A DNA stretch of 31,583 nucleotides from Galbitalea sp036491035 (GTDB lineage: Bacteria; Actinomycetota; Actinomycetes; Actinomycetales; Microbacteriaceae). Made by a program: the position numbers and the translations under genes. The stretch covers positions 1 to 31,583 of the forward strand of contig DASXCU010000101.1 in NCBI GenBank assembly GCA_036491035.1, read 5' to 3'. Shown here piece by piece: positions 14,425 to 21,067 of this stretch (position 1 is its first letter; every line of letters starts with the position of its first letter). The notes beneath the pieces are model-generated. The model was given only the letters and a program-made list of their open reading frames with translations, was not told where the DNA came from and ran no database searches.

Positions 14425-15360
14425 TTAGCGCTTCAGCAGCGCCGCCGCCAGCACCAGGATCGGGATGGCCCCGATGGTCGTGATCAGCACCGTGTCCCGA
14501 GCGAGCGCCACACCCCGGTCGTATCGCTGCGCGTAGTTGAAGACGTTTTGTGCGGTCGGAAGCGCGGCAAGGAGCACCACTCCGAATAGGGCGGTCCCCG
14601 TCAGCCCGAACAGGTAGTGCCCGACCGCCCACGCTACGGTCGGCATGAACAGGAGTTTGAACGCGGACGCAACGATGACGTCTCGGCGATTGACACCGGG
14701 CTGGAGGATCCGCTGTCCGTGGATGGACATCCCGAAGCTGAGCAAAACGACCGGAACCGCAGCGCCACCAACCAGGACGAAGGGAGCGAGAACTGGCGTC
14801 GGCAGTCGCACACCGGTCAGCGCGACGATCACGCCGAGCACTACCCCGATGATCAGCGGGTTGCGGATTGGCTGCAGCAGGACGTTCCGCACTGAGATGT
14901 GCCCGCGGGTGGAGATGTCAAGGACGATGAGAATGATGGGCGCAAGCACAACCAGCTGAAGCAGGATCACCGGCGCCGAAAGTGCGGCATTGCCGAGCAC
15001 GTAAACCGCGACTGGCAAACCGATGTTGTTGGCGTTGACGTAACCGGATGCGGCGGCGCCAACGACGGCATCGGGGAGGCTGCGGCGCCAGAAGACGAGC
15101 GCGAGAATGAGAAACAGCACGATCGTGGTGACCGCTGAGATGCTGGATACGGCCAGGACGCGCGAGAACAGCTCGTGGACGTTTGCTTTCGCCAGCACCG
15201 TGAAGAGGAGGCACGGCGAGAGCACGAAGAACGCGAGCCGGGAGAGCACGAACTGCACCTGTGGCTGGCTCTCGCCGAGCAGGCGCGTGCGCGCGATCAC
15301 ATAGCCGGCGGCGATCACCACCCCGATGATCGCGAAGCCGATTAGCACACCCAGCACCAC
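14425..15360 (-). CDS. AEC family transporter (auxin efflux carrier type permease)
   Basis: A 311-residue integral membrane protein of the AEC (auxin efflux carrier/malonate carrier MdcF) family with about ten hydrophobic segments in two inverted halves of five. The first half begins LIGFAIIGVVIAAGYVIART; the centre carries SGYVNANNIGLPVAVYVLG, the conserved Asn-rich cross-over motif of the family; the second half contains LPTPVLAPFVLVGGAAVPVVLLSFG and ends ALPTAQNVFNYAQRYDRGV, another conserved block. Substrates of bacterial members are organic acids or are unknown. Start is GTG at 15360; a weak -10 (CAGACT) lies just upstream. It is transcribed in the same direction as the HNH gene, whose stop is 78 bases upstream. 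Confidence 0.88.
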   Translation of the reverse strand: MVLGVLIGFAIIGVVIAAGYVIARTRLLGESQPQVQFVLSRLAFFVLSPCLLFTVLAKANVHELFSRVLAVSSISAVTTIVLFLILALVFWRRSLPDAVVGAAASGYVNANNIGLPVAVYVLGNAALSAPVILLQLVVLAPIILIVLDISTRGHISVRNVLLQPIRNPLIIGVVLGVIVALTGVRLPTPVLAPFVLVGGAAVPVVLLSFGMSIHGQRILQPGVNRRDVIVASAFKLLFMPTVAWAVGHYLFGLTGTALFGVVLLAALPTAQNVFNYAQRYDRGVALARDTVLITTIGAIPILVLAAALLKR

Positions 15361-15438
15361 GCCAGTCTGCCGTCAAGCGGGTGGCCACGGTTGCCGGTGC
15401 TCCGCGGGTCGAGTGTGAGCAGCTCGACTGAGCCGGTG

Positions 15439-16893
15439 TCAGACAGCGACAGCGGCGAGCAGCCCGAGGTCGCGTAGGTTTCGAGTCTTCAGCGGCATGG
15501 CGATGGGTTTCTGCTCGGCGTCGGTCGATTGCGGCGGGATCTTCCAATACCGGCCTTCGCGATCGCAGGTGATCTCGTATCCCCTGTTGTGATAGAGCAG
15601 GTGATGGTATTTGCACAGCAGGATGCCGTTGACGATCAGCGTTTTTCCCCGATCTCGCACCCAGTGCAGGATGTGATGGGCCTCGCACCAAGACGGCGGG
15701 CGATCGCAGTCCGGATCCATGCAACCACCGAACTTCGCGGCCAGTATCTCGCGTTGCTTTCGGCTGTACAGTCGCGCATCGGACCCATGCTCGATGAAGT
15801 GCCCTTGCTCGGTGAAGTGCCCCTGGGCATCGAAACCGACCTTCCGGATATCGCCTTCACAGGCGAGCCGCTCCGCCGTCCGGAGGGACACCGGGACGGC
15901 TTGCCCGTCGATTCTCGCCAGGCCAACGCCCGACTCGAGTGCGCTCTCTGCGACGGTGAGTCGAATTACCGGCGCGCCAGATCCGAGCATGACCGAATCA
16001 TCCACGTTCGCTCCGGCCTGAATCAGGTGCATGAATCCGTCGGATGCGAGCTGTGCCGGGCTGCGATCGTCGCCGCGAATGCGATCCGCTTGCGCCGCGC
16101 GCTTCGGCTCGACGAAGCGCACGCCGCCCCGTTTCGGCGAGGTCATGCGGTCATACGCGTCGACGAAGAGCGCGTAGGTCTCCCCATCCATTCGCCAGGT
16201 CGCGACGCCTCCGCCGGCCACTAACGGGCGGTGGGTGAACCCGCGCAGTGCGTGAGCCTCATCCTCACGGATTTTCACGCCGGCCAGATCGAGCTCGTCG
16301 CGGAGGTCCCGCGCGGCGCGCCACAGGCGATCGGCATCGAGGCCGGCAACCGCCTGATGCACGAGTTCTTGCGCCGCATCTCGCAGGTCCCCAGTCGCGA
16401 CGGCAGAGTTCGGGATGCCGAGCCCAGCTGCGATGGATGCCAGCGCGGAGGTCGAAATGACACCGTCCGCGACCGCGCGTGCTGCGGGTTCGAGCCACGG
16501 CTGGGACGCGGTGAAGAACTCACCAGTGGCAACGTCGACCGTACCGTCGTCGACAAGTTCGGTGAGCAGGATGCCCGCGCGAACCGCGGTTGTCGCCTGC
16601 TCTTTCGTGGCGCCGGTTGTCGACTTCAGAAGGTTCTCAACGGTGCGATGTCCGGTGCGCCTTGCAAGTCCCTCGCCGCCGAGTGCAGGTCGGGATCGAT
16701 AGGCCAGATCGCCAGCGATCACTGCGCCTGCCGCGCCGAGAAGACGACCGGCCTCGGCCTGCATTGCGTTCACTCGCAGCGCCGTCGACTCTTCGCACGC
16801 ACGCAACTCCACGACGTCGAGTTCGAGGGCGCGCAGCGCATCGAGAACGGTCTGATACCTCTCGATGATCGACGGGACGGGTTGTGAATTCAT
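15439..16893 (-). CDS. DUF222 / HNH endonuclease family protein (13E12-repeat type)
   Basis: A 484-residue protein with the two-part architecture of the 13E12 repeat family: an N-terminal alpha-helical DUF222 domain (about 30-330), including RTGHRTVENLL and an ATKEQATTAVRAG segment, and a C-terminal HNH nuclease domain. In the latter, Cys391, Cys396, Cys403 and Cys427 surround the His406-His407 pair (EAHHILHW), Asn422 and the His430-His431 pair (CKYHHLLYHN), the full HNH signature with a likely zinc site. Members are abundant and often multicopy in actinobacteria; their role is not settled. ATG at 16893 lies 6 bases after TAAAAT, and a LexA-type box covers that promoter, so damage-inducible expression is expected. 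No transposase or att site is nearby. Confidence 0.92.
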   Translation of the reverse strand: MNSQPVPSIIERYQTVLDALRALELDVVELRACEESTALRVNAMQAEAGRLLGAAGAVIAGDLAYRSRPALGGEGLARRTGHRTVENLLKSTTGATKEQATTAVRAGILLTELVDDGTVDVATGEFFTASQPWLEPAARAVADGVISTSALASIAAGLGIPNSAVATGDLRDAAQELVHQAVAGLDADRLWRAARDLRDELDLAGVKIREDEAHALRGFTHRPLVAGGGVATWRMDGETYALFVDAYDRMTSPKRGGVRFVEPKRAAQADRIRGDDRSPAQLASDGFMHLIQAGANVDDSVMLGSGAPVIRLTVAESALESGVGLARIDGQAVPVSLRTAERLACEGDIRKVGFDAQGHFTEQGHFIEHGSDARLYSRKQREILAAKFGGCMDPDCDRPPSWCEAHHILHWVRDRGKTLIVNGILLCKYHHLLYHNRGYEITCDREGRYWKIPPQSTDAEQKPIAMPLKTRNLRDLGLLAAVAV

Positions 16894-16899
16894 GCTTCG

Positions 16900-16905
16900 A
16901 TTTTA
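16900..16905 (-). promoter_or_regulatory. -10 element TAAAAT, leaderless HNH gene promoter
   Basis: TAAAAT on the minus strand is followed by CGAAGC and the ATG at 16893. It is the best -10 match in the window and shares its upstream two bases with the SOS box. Confidence 0.6.
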
Positions 16906-16919
16906 GAACGTATGTTCGA
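16904..16919. promoter_or_regulatory. LexA-binding SOS box over the HNH gene promoter
   Basis: On the minus strand the site reads TCGAACATACGTTCTA. It matches the actinobacterial SOS box TCGAAC-N4-GTTCGA at 11 of 12 defined positions. It overlaps the -10 element, so bound LexA should block transcription. In Mycobacterium tuberculosis several 13E12-repeat genes belong to the LexA regulon, which agrees with this placement. Confidence 0.75.
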
Positions 16920-16952
16920 ATGGGAGAATGCCCCAGCGAGGGGGCTCGGGAT

Positions 16953-17001
16953 AGGTCGAGCGTTCCGCGGCTTGTGGAGAACCAATCGGTCCGCTCGACC
17001 T
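16953..17001. repeat. Perfect 10-bp inverted repeat downstream of the 17015 gene
   Basis: AGGTCGAGCG (16953-16962) and CGCTCGACCT (16992-17001) are exact reverse complements separated by 29 bases. It lies just past the stop of the minus-strand gene ending at 17015, so it may be a terminator stem, though the loop is long and no T-run follows. Confidence 0.5.
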
Positions 17002-17014
17002 GGCACCATCGCAG

Positions 17015-17524
17015 CTACTTCGACTTGCCGCGGCGCCGAACGTCTCGCGCCCTCCCCATCGCGATATCGAATTCGATGACGTCGCACTCGGAAACCACCC
17101 CGAGGAAGACCAGCCGCCTCGACCAAAGGAAGGACGCCAGCGCAGCGACCACATCCACTCGCGTGTTCCGCTGCCGATCGCCGGACATCGCGCTGTCCGG
17201 ACCGAGGTAGCGCGATAGGGCGAAGTAGAGCTCCGGTGCGTGCATCGTGCGAGCAAACGCGTTCTCCGGGTTGAACGCCCTTTCCGCTTCCAGTAAGAGA
17301 AGCTGCCCACTCGTGAGTTCCCTCGCACCCGCGACTTCCAGCTGTGCGCCAAGATGCGAGCGCACGAGGTCGATTCGCTTTCGAAGTGCGCATGGCGCTG
17401 TTGGTTTGTACAGGCAAAAAAACTCCTCCACAAGCTCAGCGATGGTCGGGTCGGTACGTTTCGTTTTGTCCATATCAGAAAGGCTCGGCGCGGCCACCGT
17501 CATCGCGGCGAACTCTTCGCGCAT
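17015..17524 (-). CDS. Hypothetical protein
   Basis: A protein of up to 169 residues that I do not recognise. It has no signal peptide or membrane helix; the predicted content is largely helical, with AELVEEFFCLYKPT and a long central helix RELTSGQLLLLEAERAF. A short strand-like segment (RRLVFLGVVSECDVIEFDI) precedes a basic tail ending RRRGKSK. Three starts are possible: ATG at 17524 (13 bases from a TAGCGT-derived start point), ATG at 17503 (with GAAGAG upstream) and ATG at 17473, which begins MDKTKRTDPTIAELVE, where regular coding character begins. It lies 22 bases after the stop of the AlkD gene in the same direction and may be cotranscribed with it. Its base composition is less GC-biased than its neighbours, a hint of accessory origin. 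Confidence 0.55.
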   Translation of the reverse strand: MREEFAAMTVAAPSLSDMDKTKRTDPTIAELVEEFFCLYKPTAPCALRKRIDLVRSHLGAQLEVAGARELTSGQLLLLEAERAFNPENAFARTMHAPELYFALSRYLGPDSAMSGDRQRNTRVDVVAALASFLWSRRLVFLGVVSECDVIEFDIAMGRARDVRRRGKSK

Positions 17525-17546
17525 CCCGCCGCGTGGGGAGCAGACG

Positions 17547-18251
17547 CTAGTGCAACGCGCGGTAGTGGATCCGCTGATCCGGTGTCAGGTGCTCGGTCGC
17601 GTACGACAGGGACGTACGCGACAGCTGCGCGGCGTGCTCGTCGAGGTACGCGATCAGAAGCGCCGGGTCGACGCGTTTACCGACCTCGCGCAGCATCCAT
17701 CCGACCGCCTTCTGAATGAGATCGTGCCGGTCGGAGCTGAGGACCGTCGCGATCTCGAGCGCCGTTGACGCGTCGCCGCGCTTGATGAATCCGAACGTGG
17801 AGAGCATTGCGACCCGGCGCTCCCAAATGGATTCGCTCACCGCCAGCTCGAACAGCAGGTCGCGCGGCCGCTCGTACAGGTACTCGCCGAGGATGAACTC
17901 GGCGGAGCAGTCCACCAGGTCCCAGTTGTTGACACGCTGCCGGCGGACCGCTGCCAGATAGAAGTCGGCGATTGCCGCCTGGTCCTTCGGATATCGAGCG
18001 ACCAGGATCAACAGTCCGACGAACCGGTGCTCGTGCACGGGGCTGTCGAGCATGATGTCCACCTGGTCGAGCGGGAGGCCGACGAACGGCTTCGCGAGCT
18101 TCCGCGTGGTCGGAACGGTGAGCCCCAGAAACCGATCGCCCTCGCCGTACTCGCCCGGACCCGTCTTGAAATAGCGACTCAGTCCGGAGGCTTTGTCGGG
18201 ATCGGCGGCAGCCGCGAGCGCCGCCATCACCTCCGCCGCTGTGCCCGTCAT
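17547..18251 (-). CDS. DNA alkylation repair protein, AlkD-like glycosylase
   Basis: A 234-residue protein of the AlkD family, HEAT-like helical-repeat glycosylases that remove bulky N3- and N7-alkylated purines from DNA. The opening helix and the SGLSRYFKTGPGEYGEGDRF block, GLTVPTTRKLAK, then VNNWDLVDCSAEFILGEYL are typical; the WDLVD segment contains the Trp and Asp that line the lesion site in AlkD, and IWERRVAMLSTFGFI holds the conserved Arg. The C-terminal KAVGWMLREVGKR is the family's closing signature. ATG at 18251 sits 7 bases after TAGTAT. It diverges from the DUF6421-like gene. An SOS or Ada box was not seen at its promoter. Confidence 0.92.
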   Translation of the reverse strand: MTGTAAEVMAALAAAADPDKASGLSRYFKTGPGEYGEGDRFLGLTVPTTRKLAKPFVGLPLDQVDIMLDSPVHEHRFVGLLILVARYPKDQAAIADFYLAAVRRQRVNNWDLVDCSAEFILGEYLYERPRDLLFELAVSESIWERRVAMLSTFGFIKRGDASTALEIATVLSSDRHDLIQKAVGWMLREVGKRVDPALLIAYLDEHAAQLSRTSLSYATEHLTPDQRIHYRALH

Positions 18252-18258
18252 GACTCAA

Positions 18259-18264
18259 ATACTA
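18259..18264 (-). promoter_or_regulatory. -10 element TAGTAT, leaderless AlkD gene promoter
   Basis: On the minus strand TAGTAT is followed by TTGAGTC (7 bases) and the ATG at 18251. No purine-rich ribosome binding site is present. Confidence 0.55.
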
Positions 18265-18364
18265 TGGATGCGCAGCAAAGCAGCGCGGGAACCCGGCCCA
18301 GACACAACTTTTCGTCGGCAGACGCAACCAAACGCACCGATGCCCCGAATACGCTTGTTCTGGA

Positions 18365-18377
18365 GCACAAATTGTGC
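18365..18377. promoter_or_regulatory. 13-bp palindrome GCACAAATTGTGC before the DUF6421-like gene
   Basis: GCACAA and TTGTGC are perfect reverse complements around one central base. It is AT-rich in the middle of GC-rich DNA, a form common for dimeric repressor operators. A possible -10 (TACGCT, 18350-18355) lies directly upstream, so the palindrome would cover the transcription start. Confidence 0.45.
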
Positions 18378-18403
18378 CGAGGAGCGCCGAACGGTGCCGA
18401 ATT
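18374..18403. repeat. Three tandem 10-bp near-repeats before the DUF6421-like gene
   Basis: GTGCCGAGGA, GCGCCGAACG and GTGCCGAATT follow each other at exact 10-base spacing, sharing the core GYGCCGA. They sit on one face of the helix between the palindrome and the ribosome binding site GGAGGG (18411-18416). They could be operator iterons or part of the leader RNA. Confidence 0.5.
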
Positions 18404-18421
18404 CTCGATCGGAGGGTAGCC

Positions 18422-19810
18422 ATGTCACAACTGATGTCGAACAGCGTCATTGTCGGAGAACCCGAGGTTCTCGAGGACACGGCCGCCTGGCACAGCATCC
18501 GCGACGCCGCGCAGCGGATTCGGCCGATGCAGGTTCAGGATGGCAGCATCCCGGACAAGAAGTCGCATGCTCAAGCGCGCGAGCTCGTCTCAACCATCGC
18601 TGACGGCCTCGGGGAGTTCGCGGGATACCTCGCGCACGACGCCGACTACCTGAACGCGGCGGCGAACGACTTCCGTACCTGGGCTACATCGGGCTTCGGT
18701 GTTCCTGACTTCCTCGACTCGCTGAACGCCTTCCAGCCGCAGCGCGACCGCGTCGACGGACTGCGTCACCTGGTTGTCTTCCCCATGTACACCCAGAACG
18801 GCTCAACCGATCGACTCGTCGAGGCCGTGCTGTTCGAGGTTCGCTGGCCCGACTTCGTGTCGGAGCTGGAGGCGGGCGACTACTCGAACAAACTCTTCGT
18901 GCCCATTCGTTTCCTCGGCTTTACGGATGGGTACGACACCAACTCGGCAGTGCTGTTCCCCGAAACAGTGGCGATGCGCGAAATCCCGACCTTTACCTGG
19001 GGAGCCATTTTCGCGGATCGTGAGGCGGCACGTTTCCGCCGAGTTGTGCGTGCGGCGTCTGAGATCACGAAACTGGATCTACCCGACAGCGCCGCACGCC
19101 TCCTCGGCGACCAGCAGCTCGCCGAGCAGACGTTCATCATGTGGGATCTCATTCACGACCGCACGCACATGCGGGGTGACCTGCCGTTCGATCCGTTCAT
19201 GATCAAACAGCGGATGCCGTACTTCCTGTACTCGCTAGAGGAGCTGCGCTGCGACCTGACCGCCTTCCGCGAGGCCGTGAAGCTGTTCCGCGACGAGGAC
19301 ACCGATCCGCTGACGCGCGACCACGCCGACCTTGTGCAGTACGCCATCCTGTTCGACCGTCTGTTCCGCTTCCCGCTCACGGGGTCTCGGGTGCGCAACT
19401 ACGACGGGCTGGGCGGCCAGTTGCTGTTCGCCTGGCTGCACCAGCACCACGTGCTGCACTGGACCGACACCGCGCTCACGATCGACTGGGACGAGGTCCC
19501 GGATGTCGTCATCGCGCTGTCGGATGCGATCAACGACCTCTACTGGAAGAGCATCGATCGTCCGAAGATGGCGCACTGGCTCGCGGCGTACGATCTCGTC
19601 TCGGAGACCCTGACGCCGAACCCGGCGTCGAAGTGGGCCATTCGTGAGCTTCCGCTCGAGGGGCCGCCGAAGCTCCTCACCGACGCGGTGATGGACGACG
19701 AGTTCCCGCTGTCGATGTTTTACGAGGCGCTCGCCAAGAAGATGACCGGCGTCATCGAGTCCACGAGCGGGATCACTGCCCGCACCGACTCGGCTCAGAC
19801 CCCCGCGTGA
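18422..19810 (+). CDS. DUF6421-like protein with a gluzincin-like HDxxH motif
   Basis: A 462-residue soluble protein that I take for a member of the uncharacterised DUF6421 family of actinobacteria; the number is from memory. No signal peptide or membrane helix is visible. The most striking block is DLIHDRTHMRGDLPFDPF: His245-Asp-Arg-Thr-His249, followed 25 residues later by EELRCDL (Glu273, Glu274, Asp278). This resembles the HExxH...ExxxD arrangement of gluzincin metallopeptidases, and the EELRCD part recalls EECRAE of dipeptidyl peptidase III, but Asp246 replaces the catalytic Glu. ATG at 18422 has a good GGAGGG ribosome binding site. The stop overlaps the next gene's GTG by 4 bases, so the two products should be made together. 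Confidence 0.8.
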   Translation: MSQLMSNSVIVGEPEVLEDTAAWHSIRDAAQRIRPMQVQDGSIPDKKSHAQARELVSTIADGLGEFAGYLAHDADYLNAAANDFRTWATSGFGVPDFLDSLNAFQPQRDRVDGLRHLVVFPMYTQNGSTDRLVEAVLFEVRWPDFVSELEAGDYSNKLFVPIRFLGFTDGYDTNSAVLFPETVAMREIPTFTWGAIFADREAARFRRVVRAASEITKLDLPDSAARLLGDQQLAEQTFIMWDLIHDRTHMRGDLPFDPFMIKQRMPYFLYSLEELRCDLTAFREAVKLFRDEDTDPLTRDHADLVQYAILFDRLFRFPLTGSRVRNYDGLGGQLLFAWLHQHHVLHWTDTALTIDWDEVPDVVIALSDAINDLYWKSIDRPKMAHWLAAYDLVSETLTPNPASKWAIRELPLEGPPKLLTDAVMDDEFPLSMFYEALAKKMTGVIESTSGITARTDSAQTPA

Positions 19811-20430
19811 CGGTAACTGTTGTCACGGGCGCGACCGGCGATGCCGGTCGCGCCGTCTGCCGTGCGCTTCTGAACGCCGGGCACACGGTCGTCGCCGTCG
19901 GCTCCGATGAGGGTCGACTCGCCGCGGTGGATGCGACGGAGCGGCTGGTCTGCGATCTGACGGATGCTGCGGCGACTCGCGCACTCGCATCCGATGTCCG
20001 TGAAAGGGTCGGTGCTGTCGATGGCCTGGTGCACCTCGTCGGTGGCTGGCGTGGTGGCCACGAGCCCATGGACTGGGACTGGCTCGAGCCACGCATCCTC
20101 GGCACACTGCGGTTCGCGACGCTCGCCTTTCACGACGACCTGAGCGCATCGCCCACGGGACGACTGATCACCATCGGATCGACCTCCGCAGCGAAGCCGG
20201 CCTGGGGCGCCGCGAATTACGCGACGCTGAAAACCGGGGCGGACGCCTGGGTCTCGGCCATCGCATCCGGCTGGCGCAAGGCCGGCACTGCCGCGGCCGT
20301 CACGCTGCTCGTCACCTCGATCGGCGGCGATGGCACCCCGGTGGATGCCATCGCCGAACGGATCGCGACCGTGTGGGGCGAGTCCGCAGAATCGCTGAAC
20401 GGTACGCGGATCGACCTGACCGCGGTCTAG
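19807..20430 (+). CDS. Short-chain dehydrogenase/reductase coupled to the DUF6421-like gene
   Basis: A 207-residue, short SDR-family protein. The cofactor motif TGATGDAG is at residues 7-14 and the catalytic Tyr138-x-x-x-Lys142 lies in NYATLKTGADAW, with the preceding Ser in ITIGSTSAAK. The LVHLVGGWRGGHEPMDW segment stands where NNAG is usually found, so the Asn of the catalytic tetrad is not obvious. The C-terminal substrate lobe is minimal, giving a protein about 40 residues shorter than typical SDRs. Start is GTG at 19807 in a GTGA overlap with the upstream stop, a clear case of translational coupling; a joint function with the upstream protein is likely. The substrate is unknown. It converges on the coiled-coil gene with 19 bases between stops. 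Confidence 0.85.
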   Translation: MTVTVVTGATGDAGRAVCRALLNAGHTVVAVGSDEGRLAAVDATERLVCDLTDAAATRALASDVRERVGAVDGLVHLVGGWRGGHEPMDWDWLEPRILGTLRFATLAFHDDLSASPTGRLITIGSTSAAKPAWGAANYATLKTGADAWVSAIASGWRKAGTAAAVTLLVTSIGGDGTPVDAIAERIATVWGESAESLNGTRIDLTAV

Positions 20431-20449
20431 TTACTGATCGGGTCCGGTT

Positions 20450-20875
20450 TTACTTATCGGGTCCGAAGTCGACGGCGGGAGCGTCGGCAACGGCGGGCCG
20501 GTCGTCGACCACGGGATCGGCGGCGTCTGTGCGGCGCGGGCGCGCGACATCCGGGTCCACCTTGTCGGCCTTGCGGAGCTGCTCATCGGCCTCAGCGCGA
20601 TGCGCCTGGGCCTCGTCCTGCCGCGCCGCTGCCTCGCGGCGCAGGTTCTCGGCGTTCACCTCGGCCTGCTTGGCGTCGGCTTGCGCGCGCAGGGCCGCAG
20701 CCTCGTGTTCCTTAGCGGTGAGTGTCGTATCCGCCGCGTTCTGACGGATCTCGGCGGCGCGACGTCGTCCGGCCTCCCGCCCGCGGCGGCGACTCAGGAC
20801 CACCCCGAGGATGATCAGCACGACCACCACAACGACGATGATGACGATCAGGGCAATGGTTGCCTGCGAACTCAT
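20450..20875 (-). CDS. Single-pass membrane protein with a charged coiled-coil domain
   Basis: A 141-residue protein with an N-terminal membrane helix (residues 6-28, almost only Ile, Val and Leu), an Arg-rich stop-transfer stretch SRRRGREAGRRRAAEIR and a predicted coiled coil from about 40 to 105 (TAKEHEAAALRAQADAKQAE and on) rich in Ala, Glu, Gln and Arg. The tail is disordered, Asp/Ala/Pro-rich. By the positive-inside rule the coiled coil is cytoplasmic. ATG at 20875 is preceded by GAAGG at 5 bases; the longer frame to 21079 lacks coding character. Such small proteins are common in Microbacteriaceae and have no assigned role. Confidence 0.75.
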   Translation of the reverse strand: MSSQATIALIVIIVVVVVVLIILGVVLSRRRGREAGRRRAAEIRQNAADTTLTAKEHEAAALRAQADAKQAEVNAENLRREAAARQDEAQAHRAEADEQLRKADKVDPDVARPRRTDAADPVVDDRPAVADAPAVDFGPDK

Positions 20876-20941
20876 ATCTACCTTCTTTCCCAGTCGGGGG
20901 CTCGCGTCGGGAGACGCAGAAAACCCCGTCTTCGCACCGTA

Positions 20942-20961
20942 GGCACGACCCGGCTCGTGCC
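20942..20961. repeat. Hairpin with 7-bp perfect arms in the divergent leader region
   Basis: GGCACGA (20942-20948) pairs with TCGTGCC (20955-20961) around a 6-base loop. An alternative stem, CCCGG (20949-20953) with CCGGG (20960-20964), excludes it. It lies in the 192-base region between the divergent genes starting at 20875 and 21068, in the likely 5' leader of the minus-strand gene. Confidence 0.45.
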
Positions 20962-21024
20962 GGGAGGGGTCCACAATCCAGGCAGATCGGTGTATAGGTT
21001 CCCGGATTCCCGCATTGGCTCGAA

Positions 21025-21030
21025 TATCCT
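21025..21030 (+). promoter_or_regulatory. -10 element TATCCT before the four-helix membrane protein gene
   Basis: TATCCT predicts a start near 21037, leaving a leader of about 30 bases before the GTG at 21068. No good -35 was found. Confidence 0.35.
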
Positions 21031-21067
21031 GCGATTGGCGAACACAACGGGTGGAGTGGGGAAACGA

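Noticed and set aside
13322..14632. 436-codon open frame on the minus strand
   Set aside because: Covers xthA in antisense and is made of Arg/Val/Asp-rich low-information sequence; the xthA motifs on the other strand are complete.
15439..16893. HNH gene as part of a prophage or insertion sequence
   Set aside because: No transposase, integrase, terminal repeats or phage structural genes are nearby; DUF222/HNH genes are usual chromosomal residents in actinobacteria.
18374..18403. CRISPR-like array
   Set aside because: The repeats are 10 bp long and contiguous without spacers, and no cas gene is present.
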